Shown in pieces: positions 37,873 to 46,156 of a DNA stretch of 64,000 nt (within the stretch, counting starts at the first letter, position 1; each line of letters opens with the position of its first letter). This DNA comes from Paracoccus haematequi. GTDB taxonomy: Bacteria; Pseudomonadota; Alphaproteobacteria; Rhodobacterales; Rhodobacteraceae. The translations under genes and the position numbers were made by a program. The stretch covers positions 539,402 to 603,401 of the forward strand of contig CAMCVS010000001.1 of assembly GCA_945881965.1 (NCBI GenBank), given 5' to 3'. The notes under the pieces were generated by a model. The model ran no database searches. It worked only from the letters and a program-made list of their open reading frames with translations, and was not told the origin of the DNA.

Positions 37873-39381
37873 ATGATCAACCCGCTTTACGACCGCCTGT
37901 TCGGCGCAAATGCAGGTGCGCAAACCCCATTCCTGATCCTGCCAGACGGTCAGGTGATCACCCATGACGCCTTCCTGCGCATGGCGGCGCGCATGGCCCA
38001 TGCGATCACCGGGGCGGGGCTAGTTCCGGGCGACCGGCTGGCGGCGCAGATTGCAAAATCGCCACAGGCACTGGCCGTCTATGCCGCCTGCGCGCAGACC
38101 GGCGTGATCTTTCTGCCGCTGAACACCGCCTACACCGGGGCGGAAATCGCCTATTTCATCGAGAATTCCGGCGCCAAACTGGTGCTATGCGATGCCACCC
38201 GCCACACCGACCTGACCCCCATCGCCGGGCGTCTTGGGGCGCGGCTGGAGGTGCTGAACGGCGACGGCACCGGGTCCTTCGCCGACATGGCCGCCGGTCA
38301 GCCCGACATATTCGCGACCGTCTCCCGCAGCGCCGACGACTTGGCCGCGTTCCTTTATACCTCGGGCACCACGGGCCGGTCCAAGGGCGCGATGCTGACC
38401 CAAGGCAACCTTCTGTCCAACGCCGAGGTGCTGACAACGCATTGGCGGTTCACCCGCGATGACGTGCTGCTGCACCAACTGCCGATCTTTCACACCCATG
38501 GCCTGTTCGTCGCGACCAATGTCTGCCTGATCGCGGGCTGTGCCATGCGGTTCTACCCCGGCTTTGACGTGAACGCCCTGATCCGCGACATGCCGCAGGC
38601 CACCGCGCTGATGGGGGTGCCCACCTTCTACACGCGCCTCTTGGATGACCCGCGCTTTACCCGCGATCTGACAGAGGGGATGCGCCTGTTCATCTCTGGT
38701 TCCGCGCCGCTGCTCGCTGAAACCCATGTGAGTTTCGAGGCCCGGACGGGCCACCGTATCCTGGAACGCTACGGGATGACGGAAACCAACATGAACACGT
38801 CAAACCCCTATGACGGCGACCGGCGCGCGGGCACCGTCGGCCTGCCCCTGCCGGGGGTGGAGTTGAAGATCACCGATGCCAATGGCGTGGAACTGCCCCG
38901 TGGCGAGATCGGCCAGATCGAGGTGCGCGGACCGAACGTGTTCAAAGGCTATTGGCAGATGCCCGAAAAAACGGCCGAGGAGTTGCGGGCGGATGGTTTC
39001 TTTATCACCGGCGATCTGGGGGTGCAGGACGCGGATGGCTATGTCACCATCGTGGGCCGCAACAAGGACCTGATCATCTCGGGCGGGTTCAACATCTATC
39101 CCAAGGAGTTGGAACTGGCGCTGGACGAGGCCACCGGCGTGCTGGAAAGCGCGGTGATCGGCGTGCCGCACCCCGATTTCGGCGAAACGCCGGTGGGTGT
39201 GCTGGTCGCCCGTCCAGGGATGGTGGTCGATACCGATGCCGTGCTGGCGGGTCTGGGGGCCGTTCTGGCGCGCTATAAACAGCCCCGCGCGCTGGTGGTG
39301 GTGGACGCCCTGCCGCGCAACACCATGGGCAAGGTGCAGAAAAACGTGCTGCGGGAAAGGTTTGCGCGCATGTTTGGGTGA
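37873..39381 (+). CDS. matB: Malonate--CoA ligase (malonyl-CoA synthetase)
   Basis: ANL-superfamily acyl-CoA ligase of 502 residues that most resembles MatB, which makes malonyl-CoA from malonate, ATP and CoA. Motifs: the P-loop YTSGTTGRSKGAMLTQ near residue 155, LPIFHTHGLFVATN, GVPTFYTRLL, ERYGMTETNMNTSNPY and the C-terminal lysine in PRNTMGKVQKNVLR. Other short-chain dicarboxylate ligases are possible. CGGAGG precedes the ATG, 52 bp after the acyl-CoA dehydrogenase pair and probably in the same transcript. Confidence 0.85.
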   Translation: MINPLYDRLFGANAGAQTPFLILPDGQVITHDAFLRMAARMAHAITGAGLVPGDRLAAQIAKSPQALAVYAACAQTGVIFLPLNTAYTGAEIAYFIENSGAKLVLCDATRHTDLTPIAGRLGARLEVLNGDGTGSFADMAAGQPDIFATVSRSADDLAAFLYTSGTTGRSKGAMLTQGNLLSNAEVLTTHWRFTRDDVLLHQLPIFHTHGLFVATNVCLIAGCAMRFYPGFDVNALIRDMPQATALMGVPTFYTRLLDDPRFTRDLTEGMRLFISGSAPLLAETHVSFEARTGHRILERYGMTETNMNTSNPYDGDRRAGTVGLPLPGVELKITDANGVELPRGEIGQIEVRGPNVFKGYWQMPEKTAEELRADGFFITGDLGVQDADGYVTIVGRNKDLIISGGFNIYPKELELALDEATGVLESAVIGVPHPDFGETPVGVLVARPGMVVDTDAVLAGLGAVLARYKQPRALVVVDALPRNTMGKVQKNVLRERFARMFG

Positions 39382-39589
39382 GGGGCTGGCAGGCGTGACC
39401 GCAGCAGGCCAACAGACCAGACGGCGCCATTCTGGTCGCAGGGCTGATCGCAAGGCTGCAACTGGAATTTCGCCACCATTTGACAAAATAGTCCGCATTT
39501 GCAGTTTGTTGCATTTTTGAAGTATGTCTAGCGCAACCCAATCCGCCGCATTTCACGGTGTGATAAATGCCCCCGACGGGAAAACAACC

Positions 39590-40636
39590 ATGGCAGAACA
39601 GCCGCTCTTCACCCTGACCACCTCGCGCGGCTTTGCCGGATGGCTGGCGGGCACCGGCGGGTCGCTGGCCTTCACCACCTATCAGGGCGGTAAGGTATTC
39701 TTTCTGGGCACAAAACCGGATGGCAAGCTGGCGGTATTCGACCGCAGCTTTCCGCGCTGCATGGGGTTGGCGGTGACACCCGATGCCCGAACGATCCTGA
39801 TGGCGACGCAGGTGCAGCTTTACCGGTTCGACAATATCCTGCCCAAAGGCGAAATGCAGGACGCGTTTGACGCAATTTATGCGCCGCACCAGACCTGGAT
39901 TACCGGCGATATCGACATTCATGATATCGGAATTGGCGCGGATGGCAGCCCGGTATTCGCCAATACCTTGTTCAATTGCCTTGCGACGACGTCGGATGGC
40001 CACAGCTTTCGCCCGCTCTGGCAGCCGCCCTTCATCACCCGCCTTGTCGCCGAGGACCGCTGTCACTTGAACGGACTGGCGATGGAGCATGGCGTGGCGC
40101 GGTATGTCACCTGTGTGTCACGCTCCGATGTGTCGGACGGCTGGCGCGACCGGCGGGCGGATGGCGGCGTGGTCGTCGATGTGGGCACGTCGGAAATCGT
40201 GGCCAGCGGCCTGTCGATGCCCCATTCGCCGCGCCTCCACAACGGGCGGCTGTGGCTGGTCAATTCCGGCACCGGCGAACTTGGCTGGATCGACCCCGCC
40301 GATGGACGCTTTACCCCTGTGGTGTTCTGCCCCGGCTATGCGCGCGGCCTGACCTTTGTCGGCAATTCCGCCGTGGTCGGCCTGTCGCGCGCGCGGGAAA
40401 ACCGCACGTTTTCCGGTCTGCCGTTGGAAGACGCGCTGCGCGCCCATGACGCCGAGGCGCGCACGGGCTTGCTGGTGATCGACCTGACCAGCGGCGCGAT
40501 CAGCGATTGGGTCCGGATCGAGGGCGTGATCGACGAATTGTTCGACGTCGCCGCCCTGCCCGGCATCCGCAATCCATCCGCCATCGGCCTGAAGGGCACC
40601 GAAATTCAGCGCGTGCTGTCGGTCGATCCGGGATAA
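39590..40636 (+). CDS. TIGR03032-family (DUF4915-like) protein
   Basis: About 348 residues, cytoplasmic, beta-propeller-like (repeated WLAGTGGSLAFTTYQGGKVFFLG, IGIGADGSPVFANTLFNCLA, LWLVNSGTGELGWID, FCPGYARGLTFVGNSAVVGLSRARE). The family is known from marine and plant-associated bacteria without a settled function. The start at 39590 has GGGAA upstream; an ATG at 39524 in the same frame is possible. A TTGACA box at 39480-39485 could be the -35 of its own promoter, though no good -10 is seen at the right distance. Confidence 0.82.
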   Translation: MAEQPLFTLTTSRGFAGWLAGTGGSLAFTTYQGGKVFFLGTKPDGKLAVFDRSFPRCMGLAVTPDARTILMATQVQLYRFDNILPKGEMQDAFDAIYAPHQTWITGDIDIHDIGIGADGSPVFANTLFNCLATTSDGHSFRPLWQPPFITRLVAEDRCHLNGLAMEHGVARYVTCVSRSDVSDGWRDRRADGGVVVDVGTSEIVASGLSMPHSPRLHNGRLWLVNSGTGELGWIDPADGRFTPVVFCPGYARGLTFVGNSAVVGLSRARENRTFSGLPLEDALRAHDAEARTGLLVIDLTSGAISDWVRIEGVIDELFDVAALPGIRNPSAIGLKGTEIQRVLSVDPG

Positions 40637-40688
40637 GTTCTCTCGCACCCACCACACCCTTGCCGCCATGCATCCGCCGCGATAGCGT

Positions 40689-40704
40689 CAACTGTCAACA
40701 GTTG
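40689..40704. promoter_or_regulatory. Candidate GntR operator, copy 1
   Basis: CAACTGT-CA-ACAGTTG, 7-bp perfect arms with a two-base spacer, 18 bp upstream of the first isochorismatase-fold gene. The inner 14-mer occurs as its exact reverse complement at 50630-50643. The GT-N2-AC core fits the general pattern of FCD-type GntR operators. Confidence 0.7.
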
Positions 40705-40721
40705 CACCCAAGGAGCCCGCG

Positions 40722-41399
40722 ATGGCCGATGCCCCCGCCGACTATGTCAAGGCCTTCATGTCCGATCATGTGGTCGATCCGGCCCGCGCGGCGCTGGTCA
40801 TCGTGGATATGCAGTATGCCACCGGGCACCCCACCGGCCCGTTGGCGCAGAAGATGGCGGCAGAGGGCACGGCGGCCACCACCGCGTGGCGGTTTGCGCG
40901 CATCACCGATCTGGTGATCCCGAACACCCGTCGCCTGATCGACGCCATGCGCAAGGCGGGCGGGCAGGTGATTTATGTCACCATCGGCGCCGAGAAACCC
41001 GGTGCGCCGGATGCCCCGCTGCATATGCGCAAATTCTTTGCCGATTGCGGCAATCACCTGGGATCGCGCGCGCATCAGATCGTCGATGAACTGGCCCCCG
41101 AACCGCAGGACCATATCGTACGCAAGACCAGCATCGGGGCCTTTGCCTCGACCAACATCGACCACCTGCTGCGCACGTTGGGGCGGCATGACCTGTATTT
41201 CAGCGGGGTCTCCACCAACATGTGCGTCGATACCACCGCGCGCGAGGCGGCAGATCGCGGCTATGCCGTCACCATGATCGGCGATGCCTGTGCGACCACG
41301 CATGAAGACCTGCACAACGCCGCGCTGCGCAATTTCCAGCGGTTCTTTGGCCGGGTGCGCAGTACGGAAGATGTGCTGGCGGAACTTGCGGGCCGCTAA
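40722..41399 (+). CDS. Isochorismatase-fold cysteine amidohydrolase (1)
   Basis: Cysteine hydrolase of 225 residues in the isochorismatase/N-carbamoylsarcosine amidase superfamily. The catalytic triad is visible: D in LVIVDMQYATG, a lysine in IVRKTSIGAFAS, and the nucleophilic cysteine in GVSTNMCVDTTAREAAD. Relatives hydrolyse N-carbamoyl amino acids, maleamate, ureidoacrylate and similar amides. It begins the catabolic island, downstream of operator copy 1, and ends four bases into the convergent SnoaL-like gene. An amidase acting on the ring-opened product of a neighbouring cyclic amidohydrolase is a reasonable reading (inference). Confidence 0.9.
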   Translation: MADAPADYVKAFMSDHVVDPARAALVIVDMQYATGHPTGPLAQKMAAEGTAATTAWRFARITDLVIPNTRRLIDAMRKAGGQVIYVTIGAEKPGAPDAPLHMRKFFADCGNHLGSRAHQIVDELAPEPQDHIVRKTSIGAFASTNIDHLLRTLGRHDLYFSGVSTNMCVDTTAREAADRGYAVTMIGDACATTHEDLHNAALRNFQRFFGRVRSTEDVLAELAGR

Positions 41400-41788
41400 C
41401 CGCGCGGCGCGGGTTTCAGCCGGTTCTCGCCCGCCATGTAAACCGCGACATCCGCGAACAGCGCCCCGCGCAGGGTGAACACGTTGGCGTTAGATTTGAC
41501 CATGACGCTGCCGTCGGCGCGGTTATAGGTGACGCGGAACTGCGAGGCGATGCGTCCGGCCATCGGGTCAACCGTGTGGATGAAGTTGTCATGCACCACC
41601 GATCCGGGGCTCTGCCAGATATGGGCAAACATCGCGGCGATGGCCGCATGGCCCACGACCGCATCGCCGTGGGTTTCGACGTGAAACCGGCAATCGGGCG
41701 TCATCACCGACAGGATCATCGCCCCGTCGCGCAGATCGACACCGCGAAAATACGTCTCGACCATCGCGGCCATAGCAATATCGGTCAT
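41396..41788 (-). CDS. SnoaL/NTF2-like protein
   Basis: A 130-residue protein of the NTF2-like cone fold: N-terminal helix VETYFRGVDLRDGAMILSVMTPDCRFHVE, then AAIAAMFAHIWQ and strands SQFRVTYNRADGSVMVKSNANVFTL. Members are dehydratases, isomerases or non-catalytic ligand binders. The start at 41788 overlaps the upstream deacetylase-like gene by four bases (ATGA), so they are coupled. The exact activity cannot be read from sequence. Confidence 0.82.
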   Translation of the reverse strand: MTDIAMAAMVETYFRGVDLRDGAMILSVMTPDCRFHVETHGDAVVGHAAIAAMFAHIWQSPGSVVHDNFIHTVDPMAGRIASQFRVTYNRADGSVMVKSNANVFTLRGALFADVAVYMAGENRLKPAPRG

Positions 41789-42672
41789 GTCACAACGCCT
41801 TCTGGCAGGGTTTCGCAATAGCGGGCAATTTCGCCCGGTGTGGTGATCCAGACCTGATCGCGGTGCGCAAGGATATGGTCCATTGCGCGGCGGAAGGCGC
41901 GCAGGCGGAACGGCTGGCCGATCACGAAAGGATGCAGCACCACGGTGAACACCAAAGGCCGCCGCACCGATTGCAGCAGCATTTCGTCGAACTGGTCGAT
42001 GATCATGCCCTCGAAGGTGCGCGCGTCATGCTGGCGGAACACCATTGCGGGGCTGTCGTTGACCTCGATCGCATAGGGCACAGACAGGATACGGCCCTTG
42101 CGGGTGCGCATCCAGAACGGCTGGTCATCGGCGGGCCAGTCCAGCAGATAGCGATAGCCCGCCTCTTGCAGCAGATCGGCGGTGACGCGGCTTTGCACGA
42201 TATAGGGGCCCAGCCAACCAGCGGGCGGTGCCCCGAACACGCGTGTGATTTCGGCGGTCGTCTCATGGATCAGGCGGGTTTCCTCGTCCTCGGCCATGCC
42301 GTCCTGACGTTCGGCATTGGTGCGGCCGTGGCCGATCACCTCGTCGCCGCGCGCCTTGATCCGTTCGACGATATCGGGACAGGCCGCCAGCGACAGCGCG
42401 TTGACGTTATGCGAGGCGGGCAGGCCCAATTCGTCCAGCAGGTCGAACATGTACCAGATGCCGACCCGGTTGCCGTAATCGCGCCAGGCGAAATTGCGGG
42501 TGGTCTGCGGCCCGCCGATGGCGGCGCTGTCGCTGCCAAGCCCCGACAGAAAGGCGAACTGTTCGACGTTGTTGCAGACGCAAACAGCCAACCGCTTGCC
42601 CCCCGGCCAATCATAGACCGGGCGGGTCGGCAGTGCGGAATAGTCATAGCGGTCATGGCCGGGCAGATCCAT
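41785..42672 (-). CDS. PuuE-like polysaccharide-deacetylase-fold hydrolase (1)
   Basis: 295 residues, similar to the allantoinase domain at 10.7-12.1 kb and to the two proteins at 53.5-55.3 kb. Family landmarks: YDWPGGKRLAVCVCNNVEQFAF, RDYGNRVGIWYMFDLLDELG, IGHGRTNAERQDGMAEDEE, GYRYLLDWPADDQPFWM and VFTVVLHPFVIGQP. The PuuE group includes cyclic amide hydrolases (allantoinase; bacterial imidase has been placed near it), so ring opening rather than sugar deacetylation is expected. It diverges from the second isochorismatase-fold gene. Confidence 0.87.
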   Translation of the reverse strand: MDLPGHDRYDYSALPTRPVYDWPGGKRLAVCVCNNVEQFAFLSGLGSDSAAIGGPQTTRNFAWRDYGNRVGIWYMFDLLDELGLPASHNVNALSLAACPDIVERIKARGDEVIGHGRTNAERQDGMAEDEETRLIHETTAEITRVFGAPPAGWLGPYIVQSRVTADLLQEAGYRYLLDWPADDQPFWMRTRKGRILSVPYAIEVNDSPAMVFRQHDARTFEGMIIDQFDEMLLQSVRRPLVFTVVLHPFVIGQPFRLRAFRRAMDHILAHRDQVWITTPGEIARYCETLPEGVVT

Positions 42673-42703
42673 CAGGGGTGCCTTTCATCTAGGGCAGGTC
42701 TGC

Positions 42704-42714
42704 GTCAACTTGAC
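42704..42714. promoter_or_regulatory. GTCAA-C-TTGAC palindrome near operator copy 2
   Basis: An 11-bp palindrome 30 bp from operator copy 2, in the same 96-bp divergent gap. It shares GTCAAC and may be a second, weaker site. Confidence 0.4.
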
Positions 42715-42733
42715 AACGCGGGGGCCCCACCGT

Positions 42734-42748
42734 CAACTGTCAACAATC
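42734..42748. promoter_or_regulatory. Candidate GntR operator, copy 2
   Basis: CAACTGTCAACAATC, preceded by CGT as in copy 1 (CGTCAACTGTCAACA shared exactly, 15 bases). The right arm is degenerate. It lies in the divergent gap between the first deacetylase-fold gene and the second isochorismatase-fold gene, 20 bp before the latter's ATG. Confidence 0.65.
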
Positions 42749-42768
42749 CAGAGCGCAGGGAGTGGCAC

Positions 42769-43455
42769 ATGAGGCCGTGGACCGGAATAATCACCGAGGA
42801 AGAAGAACGGCGCTATGATGCGGCGGGCTTTGGGCGGTCCGGCGGGGTGGGTGAACGGCCTGCCCTTCTGATCATCGACGTGCAATATCGCACGGTCGGC
42901 ACGGTGCGGCGGCCTTATTGGGAGGCGATCAAGGAATTTCCCACCTCGTGTGGCGAAGACGGCTGGCGCGCGGTGGATCATATCGCCCCGCTGTTGGCGG
43001 CGTTCCGCGCGCGCGGGTTTCCGGTGCTGTATCCGCATGTCGCGCCCAAAAATGCGGCGACGGATTCGGGTCGGCTGGCGCAAAAGGTGCCCGCCATCAT
43101 GGGCATCGCCGCGAACGGCTATGATTTCGTGGCGGAGGTGGCGCCCGTGCCCGGTGACGTGCTGCTGCCCAAAAAGCATCCGAGCGCCTTCTTTGGCACG
43201 CCTCTGGTCAGCCATCTGATCGATCTGCGGGTCGATACGCTCTATGTCACCGGCTGCACGACAAGCGGCTGTGTCAGGTCGTCGGTCAGCGATGCGTTTG
43301 CCTATAATTTCAAGGTGATCGTGCCGCATGAGGCGGTCTATGACCGCTCGCCCACGTCCCATGCCGCCAATCTGTTCGACATGAACGCGAAATATGCCGA
43401 CGTCGTCTCGACCGCAGACGCCTTGGCCATGCTGCCCACAGGAGAACCAAGATGA
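42769..43455 (+). CDS. Isochorismatase-fold cysteine amidohydrolase (2)
   Basis: 228 residues, closer to N-carbamoylsarcosine amidase types. The aspartate is in LLIIDVQYRTVG, the lysine in LLPKKHPSAFFGT, and the cysteine in YVTGCTTSGCVRSSVSDAF, with the cis-peptide-type motif before it. An AGGGA site precedes the ATG. The long frame reaching back to 41863 is antisense to the deacetylase gene. Its stop overlaps the start of the MmgE/PrpD gene, opening a four-gene operon. Confidence 0.9.
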   Translation: MRPWTGIITEEEERRYDAAGFGRSGGVGERPALLIIDVQYRTVGTVRRPYWEAIKEFPTSCGEDGWRAVDHIAPLLAAFRARGFPVLYPHVAPKNAATDSGRLAQKVPAIMGIAANGYDFVAEVAPVPGDVLLPKKHPSAFFGTPLVSHLIDLRVDTLYVTGCTTSGCVRSSVSDAFAYNFKVIVPHEAVYDRSPTSHAANLFDMNAKYADVVSTADALAMLPTGEPR

Positions 43456-44813
43456 GCGTAGAACAGGTCGCAGCAGGGCTGAAGCGCCTGACGGAATGGT
43501 CGGCAGCGCTGGAATGGGTCGATGTGCCGGGGCCGGTGCGGTTGCGCGCGGCCTTGGTGATGTCGGATGACATCGCCGCAATCGTGGCCGCGCGCGACGA
43601 GCCGGAACTGGCGGCGGCGCAGGCTGGCCTGATGCGGTCTGCCGGACGCGCCGAGGCCACGCTGTTCAACGCGCGCGGTGACCGGGCCGACCGCTATTCG
43701 GCAGCAACGGCCAATGGCTGTGCGGCGGATTGGTGCGAGTTGGACGGCGGTTATCGCCGGGTGATCTGTCATGCCGGGATCTATGCCCTGCCCGCCATTC
43801 TGGCCGAGGCCGAGGCGGACGGCCACAGCACCCAAGACGTGCTGCGCGCGCTAGTGATCGGATATGAAACGGCGGCCCGCGTGGCGCGGTGTTTCATATT
43901 CCCCAATCTGGTGCTGCACCCGCATGGCAGCCTTGCGGCTATCGGGGCCGCCGCAGGCACCGCTGCGATCCGCCGCCTGTCGGCCAGCGATGCGGCGGCA
44001 GCGATTTCATCGGCGGCCACGATGGTCTTGCCCGGCCCCTATACGCATCCCATCAACGGGTCGCTGGTGCGCAACGTCTGGCCCGGCGTGGCCGCATGGA
44101 CCGGGATGCGCGCCACTGACTGGGCCTTGGCGGGCATCCGTGGCCTGCCGTCGGCGCTCAACGATGTCTATGTCGATGCCTTTGGCGCTGTCGCGCATAC
44201 CAGCGAATTGACCGACGGTTTGGGCGAGGCGTTTGCGCTGAGCGATGGCTATCACAAGGTGTTCGCCTGCTGTCAGTATGGCCACGCCACCATCGAAGCC
44301 ACGCTGCGCCTGCGCGACCGGGCCGATTGGCGCGCGGTTACGGGAATCCATCTGGACACGCATTACAAGGCGCGCGTGATGGACAACACCGACCCGGACA
44401 CCACGATTGCGGGCAAATTCTCGATCCAGCATATCGCGGCGACGGCTGCTGTGCATGGCGACGGCGGTGCCGCAGCGTTTTCGGCGGCGGTGCTGAACAA
44501 GCCCGAGGTGGCCGCCCTGCGCCACAAGGTAACGATGTCCCCCTATATGCCCGAACCGGCATGGCCGAATGACCGCCCGTCACGGGTGACATGGACGCTG
44601 GCTGATGGCAGCACCTTGTCCGAAGAGGTGATGAGCGCGCGCGGCGGGCCTGACCTGCCGTTCAGCCCCGATGAAATCCGCACCAAGATCGCAGGCATCG
44701 TGTCTGCGCCCTATCCGGCCATGTTGCCGCTTTTGGACCGGATCCTGACATTGGATCAGGCCACCCTTGCGCGCCCTTGGGCCGATTGCGTGTCTGAAAT
44801 GGTGGCATCATGA
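43452..44813 (+). CDS. MmgE/PrpD family protein (1)
   Basis: 453 residues of the MmgE/PrpD fold, which includes 2-methylcitrate dehydratase, cis-aconitate decarboxylase and iminodisuccinate epimerase. Landmarks: the helical-domain stretch HAGIYALPAILAEAEADGHS, VIGYETAARVAR, HPHGSLAAIGAAAGTAAI and the catalytic-region YHKVFACCQYGHATIEATL. It overlaps both neighbours by four bases. It is one of three family members in the island and has a proton-abstracting or hydration role on a carboxylated substrate by analogy. Confidence 0.88.
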   Translation: MSVEQVAAGLKRLTEWSAALEWVDVPGPVRLRAALVMSDDIAAIVAARDEPELAAAQAGLMRSAGRAEATLFNARGDRADRYSAATANGCAADWCELDGGYRRVICHAGIYALPAILAEAEADGHSTQDVLRALVIGYETAARVARCFIFPNLVLHPHGSLAAIGAAAGTAAIRRLSASDAAAAISSAATMVLPGPYTHPINGSLVRNVWPGVAAWTGMRATDWALAGIRGLPSALNDVYVDAFGAVAHTSELTDGLGEAFALSDGYHKVFACCQYGHATIEATLRLRDRADWRAVTGIHLDTHYKARVMDNTDPDTTIAGKFSIQHIAATAAVHGDGGAAAFSAAVLNKPEVAALRHKVTMSPYMPEPAWPNDRPSRVTWTLADGSTLSEEVMSARGGPDLPFSPDEIRTKIAGIVSAPYPAMLPLLDRILTLDQATLARPWADCVSEMVAS

Positions 44814-46156
44814 GCGATGCAATTGATCTGCTGGTCGTTGGGGCCGGGGCTTGCGGGCTGGCGGGCGCGATTGCCGCGCATGACGCGGGGCTGAGCGTCG
44901 CCATCGTGGAAAAACGCGACCGACCGGGGGGCAATTCGGCGCTGTCCACCGGGTCGATCCCCGGCGCGGGCAGCCGGTATCAGGCGCAGGCAGGCATCGA
45001 GGACAGCCCCGAGCGCATGATCGCCGATCAACTGGCGGTCGCCGGACATCACGACGCCGATGACCTGACCGCCTTGATCGCCCATCACTGCGCGCCGCTG
45101 TGCGAATGGCTGATCGAGGATCTGGGCGCGCGGATGGAACTGATCACCGCCTATCGCCACATCGGCCATTCGGTCGAACGGCTGCACGCGCCCCGGTCCC
45201 GGCGCGGTGGCGATCTGGTCGATGATCTGCTGCGCATGGTGGCGGATCGCGGCATCCCGCTGGCACTGGGCAATCCGGTCGATGACTTGATCATCGGCGC
45301 GGATGGCGTGACGGGCGCGATGATCGCGGGCGAGGCGGTGGCCGCGCGCAAGGTGCTGCTTGCCACCAACGGCTTTGCCGCCGACCGGGCGCTGGTGGCG
45401 GAATACTGCCCCGAAATCGCCGGGGCCGATTATTATGGCGCACCGGGCAGCACTGGCGACGCGGTGCGCTGGGGCCGCAGCTTGGGCGCGGCGCTGGGAA
45501 ATATGGCGGCCTATCAGGGTTATGCCGCCGTCGCCTATCCGCAGGGGCAATTGCTGTCCTGGACCACGATCGAGAAGGGCGGCATCCTTGTGGGCCGCGA
45601 TGGTCGCCGCTTTGGCCCCGAGGATGCGGGCTATTCCGGGTTCACGCCAGCGGTGATGGCGCAGGGCGACATGGCCTGGGCCGTCTATGACACCCGCCTG
45701 CACGCCATCGCGATGGCCGAGGAAGAATACGCCGAGATGTCGGCGATGGGGGCCTTACGCTGGGCCGATACGCCCGAAGCGCTGGCCGAGGCGGTGGGGC
45801 TGGACCCGGCAGGGTTGGCGCAGGCGGTTACCGACTACAACGCCGCTGCTGCCGGTCTGCGGCCTGATCCGCTGGGGCGGCGCAACTTTGGTCTGGCTCC
45901 TCTGGTGCCGCCGCTGGCGATTGCGGCGGTCAAGCCGGGGCTGTTCCACACTCAGGGCGGGCTGTTGGTCGATGCCCATGCGCGGGTGCGCAGTGCCGCG
46001 GGCGGCGTGATCGGCAACCTGTTCGCCGGGGGTGGGGCCGCCGCAGGGATCAGCGGGCGCAGCGGCGCGGGCGGCTATGCGTCCGGCAACGGATTGATCA
46101 CGGCGCTGGTGCTGGGGCGACTTGCGGGCCTGCGCGCTGCGGCGGAACTGGCATGA
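44810..46156 (+). CDS. FAD-dependent oxidoreductase (fumarate-reductase/KSTD type)
   Basis: 448-residue flavoprotein of the succinate dehydrogenase/fumarate reductase flavoprotein family without a cytochrome domain. FAD motif LLVVGAGACGLAGAIAAHDAG, then EKRDRPGGNSALSTGSIPGAG, and the C-terminal NLFAGGGAAAGISGRSGAGGYASG. Relatives dehydrogenate or reduce the C-C bond next to a carboxyl or keto group (tricarballylate, 3-ketosteroids, urocanate). Four-base overlaps on both sides show tight coupling to the MmgE/PrpD genes. Confidence 0.88.
   Translation: MSDAIDLLVVGAGACGLAGAIAAHDAGLSVAIVEKRDRPGGNSALSTGSIPGAGSRYQAQAGIEDSPERMIADQLAVAGHHDADDLTALIAHHCAPLCEWLIEDLGARMELITAYRHIGHSVERLHAPRSRRGGDLVDDLLRMVADRGIPLALGNPVDDLIIGADGVTGAMIAGEAVAARKVLLATNGFAADRALVAEYCPEIAGADYYGAPGSTGDAVRWGRSLGAALGNMAAYQGYAAVAYPQGQLLSWTTIEKGGILVGRDGRRFGPEDAGYSGFTPAVMAQGDMAWAVYDTRLHAIAMAEEEYAEMSAMGALRWADTPEALAEAVGLDPAGLAQAVTDYNAAAAGLRPDPLGRRNFGLAPLVPPLAIAAVKPGLFHTQGGLLVDAHARVRSAAGGVIGNLFAGGGAAAGISGRSGAGGYASGNGLITALVLGRLAGLRAAAELA

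Noticed and set aside
39480-39590. TTGACA box as a full sigma-70 promoter for the TIGR03032 gene
   Set aside because: No acceptable -10 at 16-18 bp spacing (AGTTTG at best), so it is mentioned in the gene entry but not listed as a promoter.
41863-42768. Extended N-terminus of the second isochorismatase-fold gene
   Set aside because: The extension lies antisense to the deacetylase-fold gene; the ATG at 42769 has an AGGGA site and gives a normal family start.
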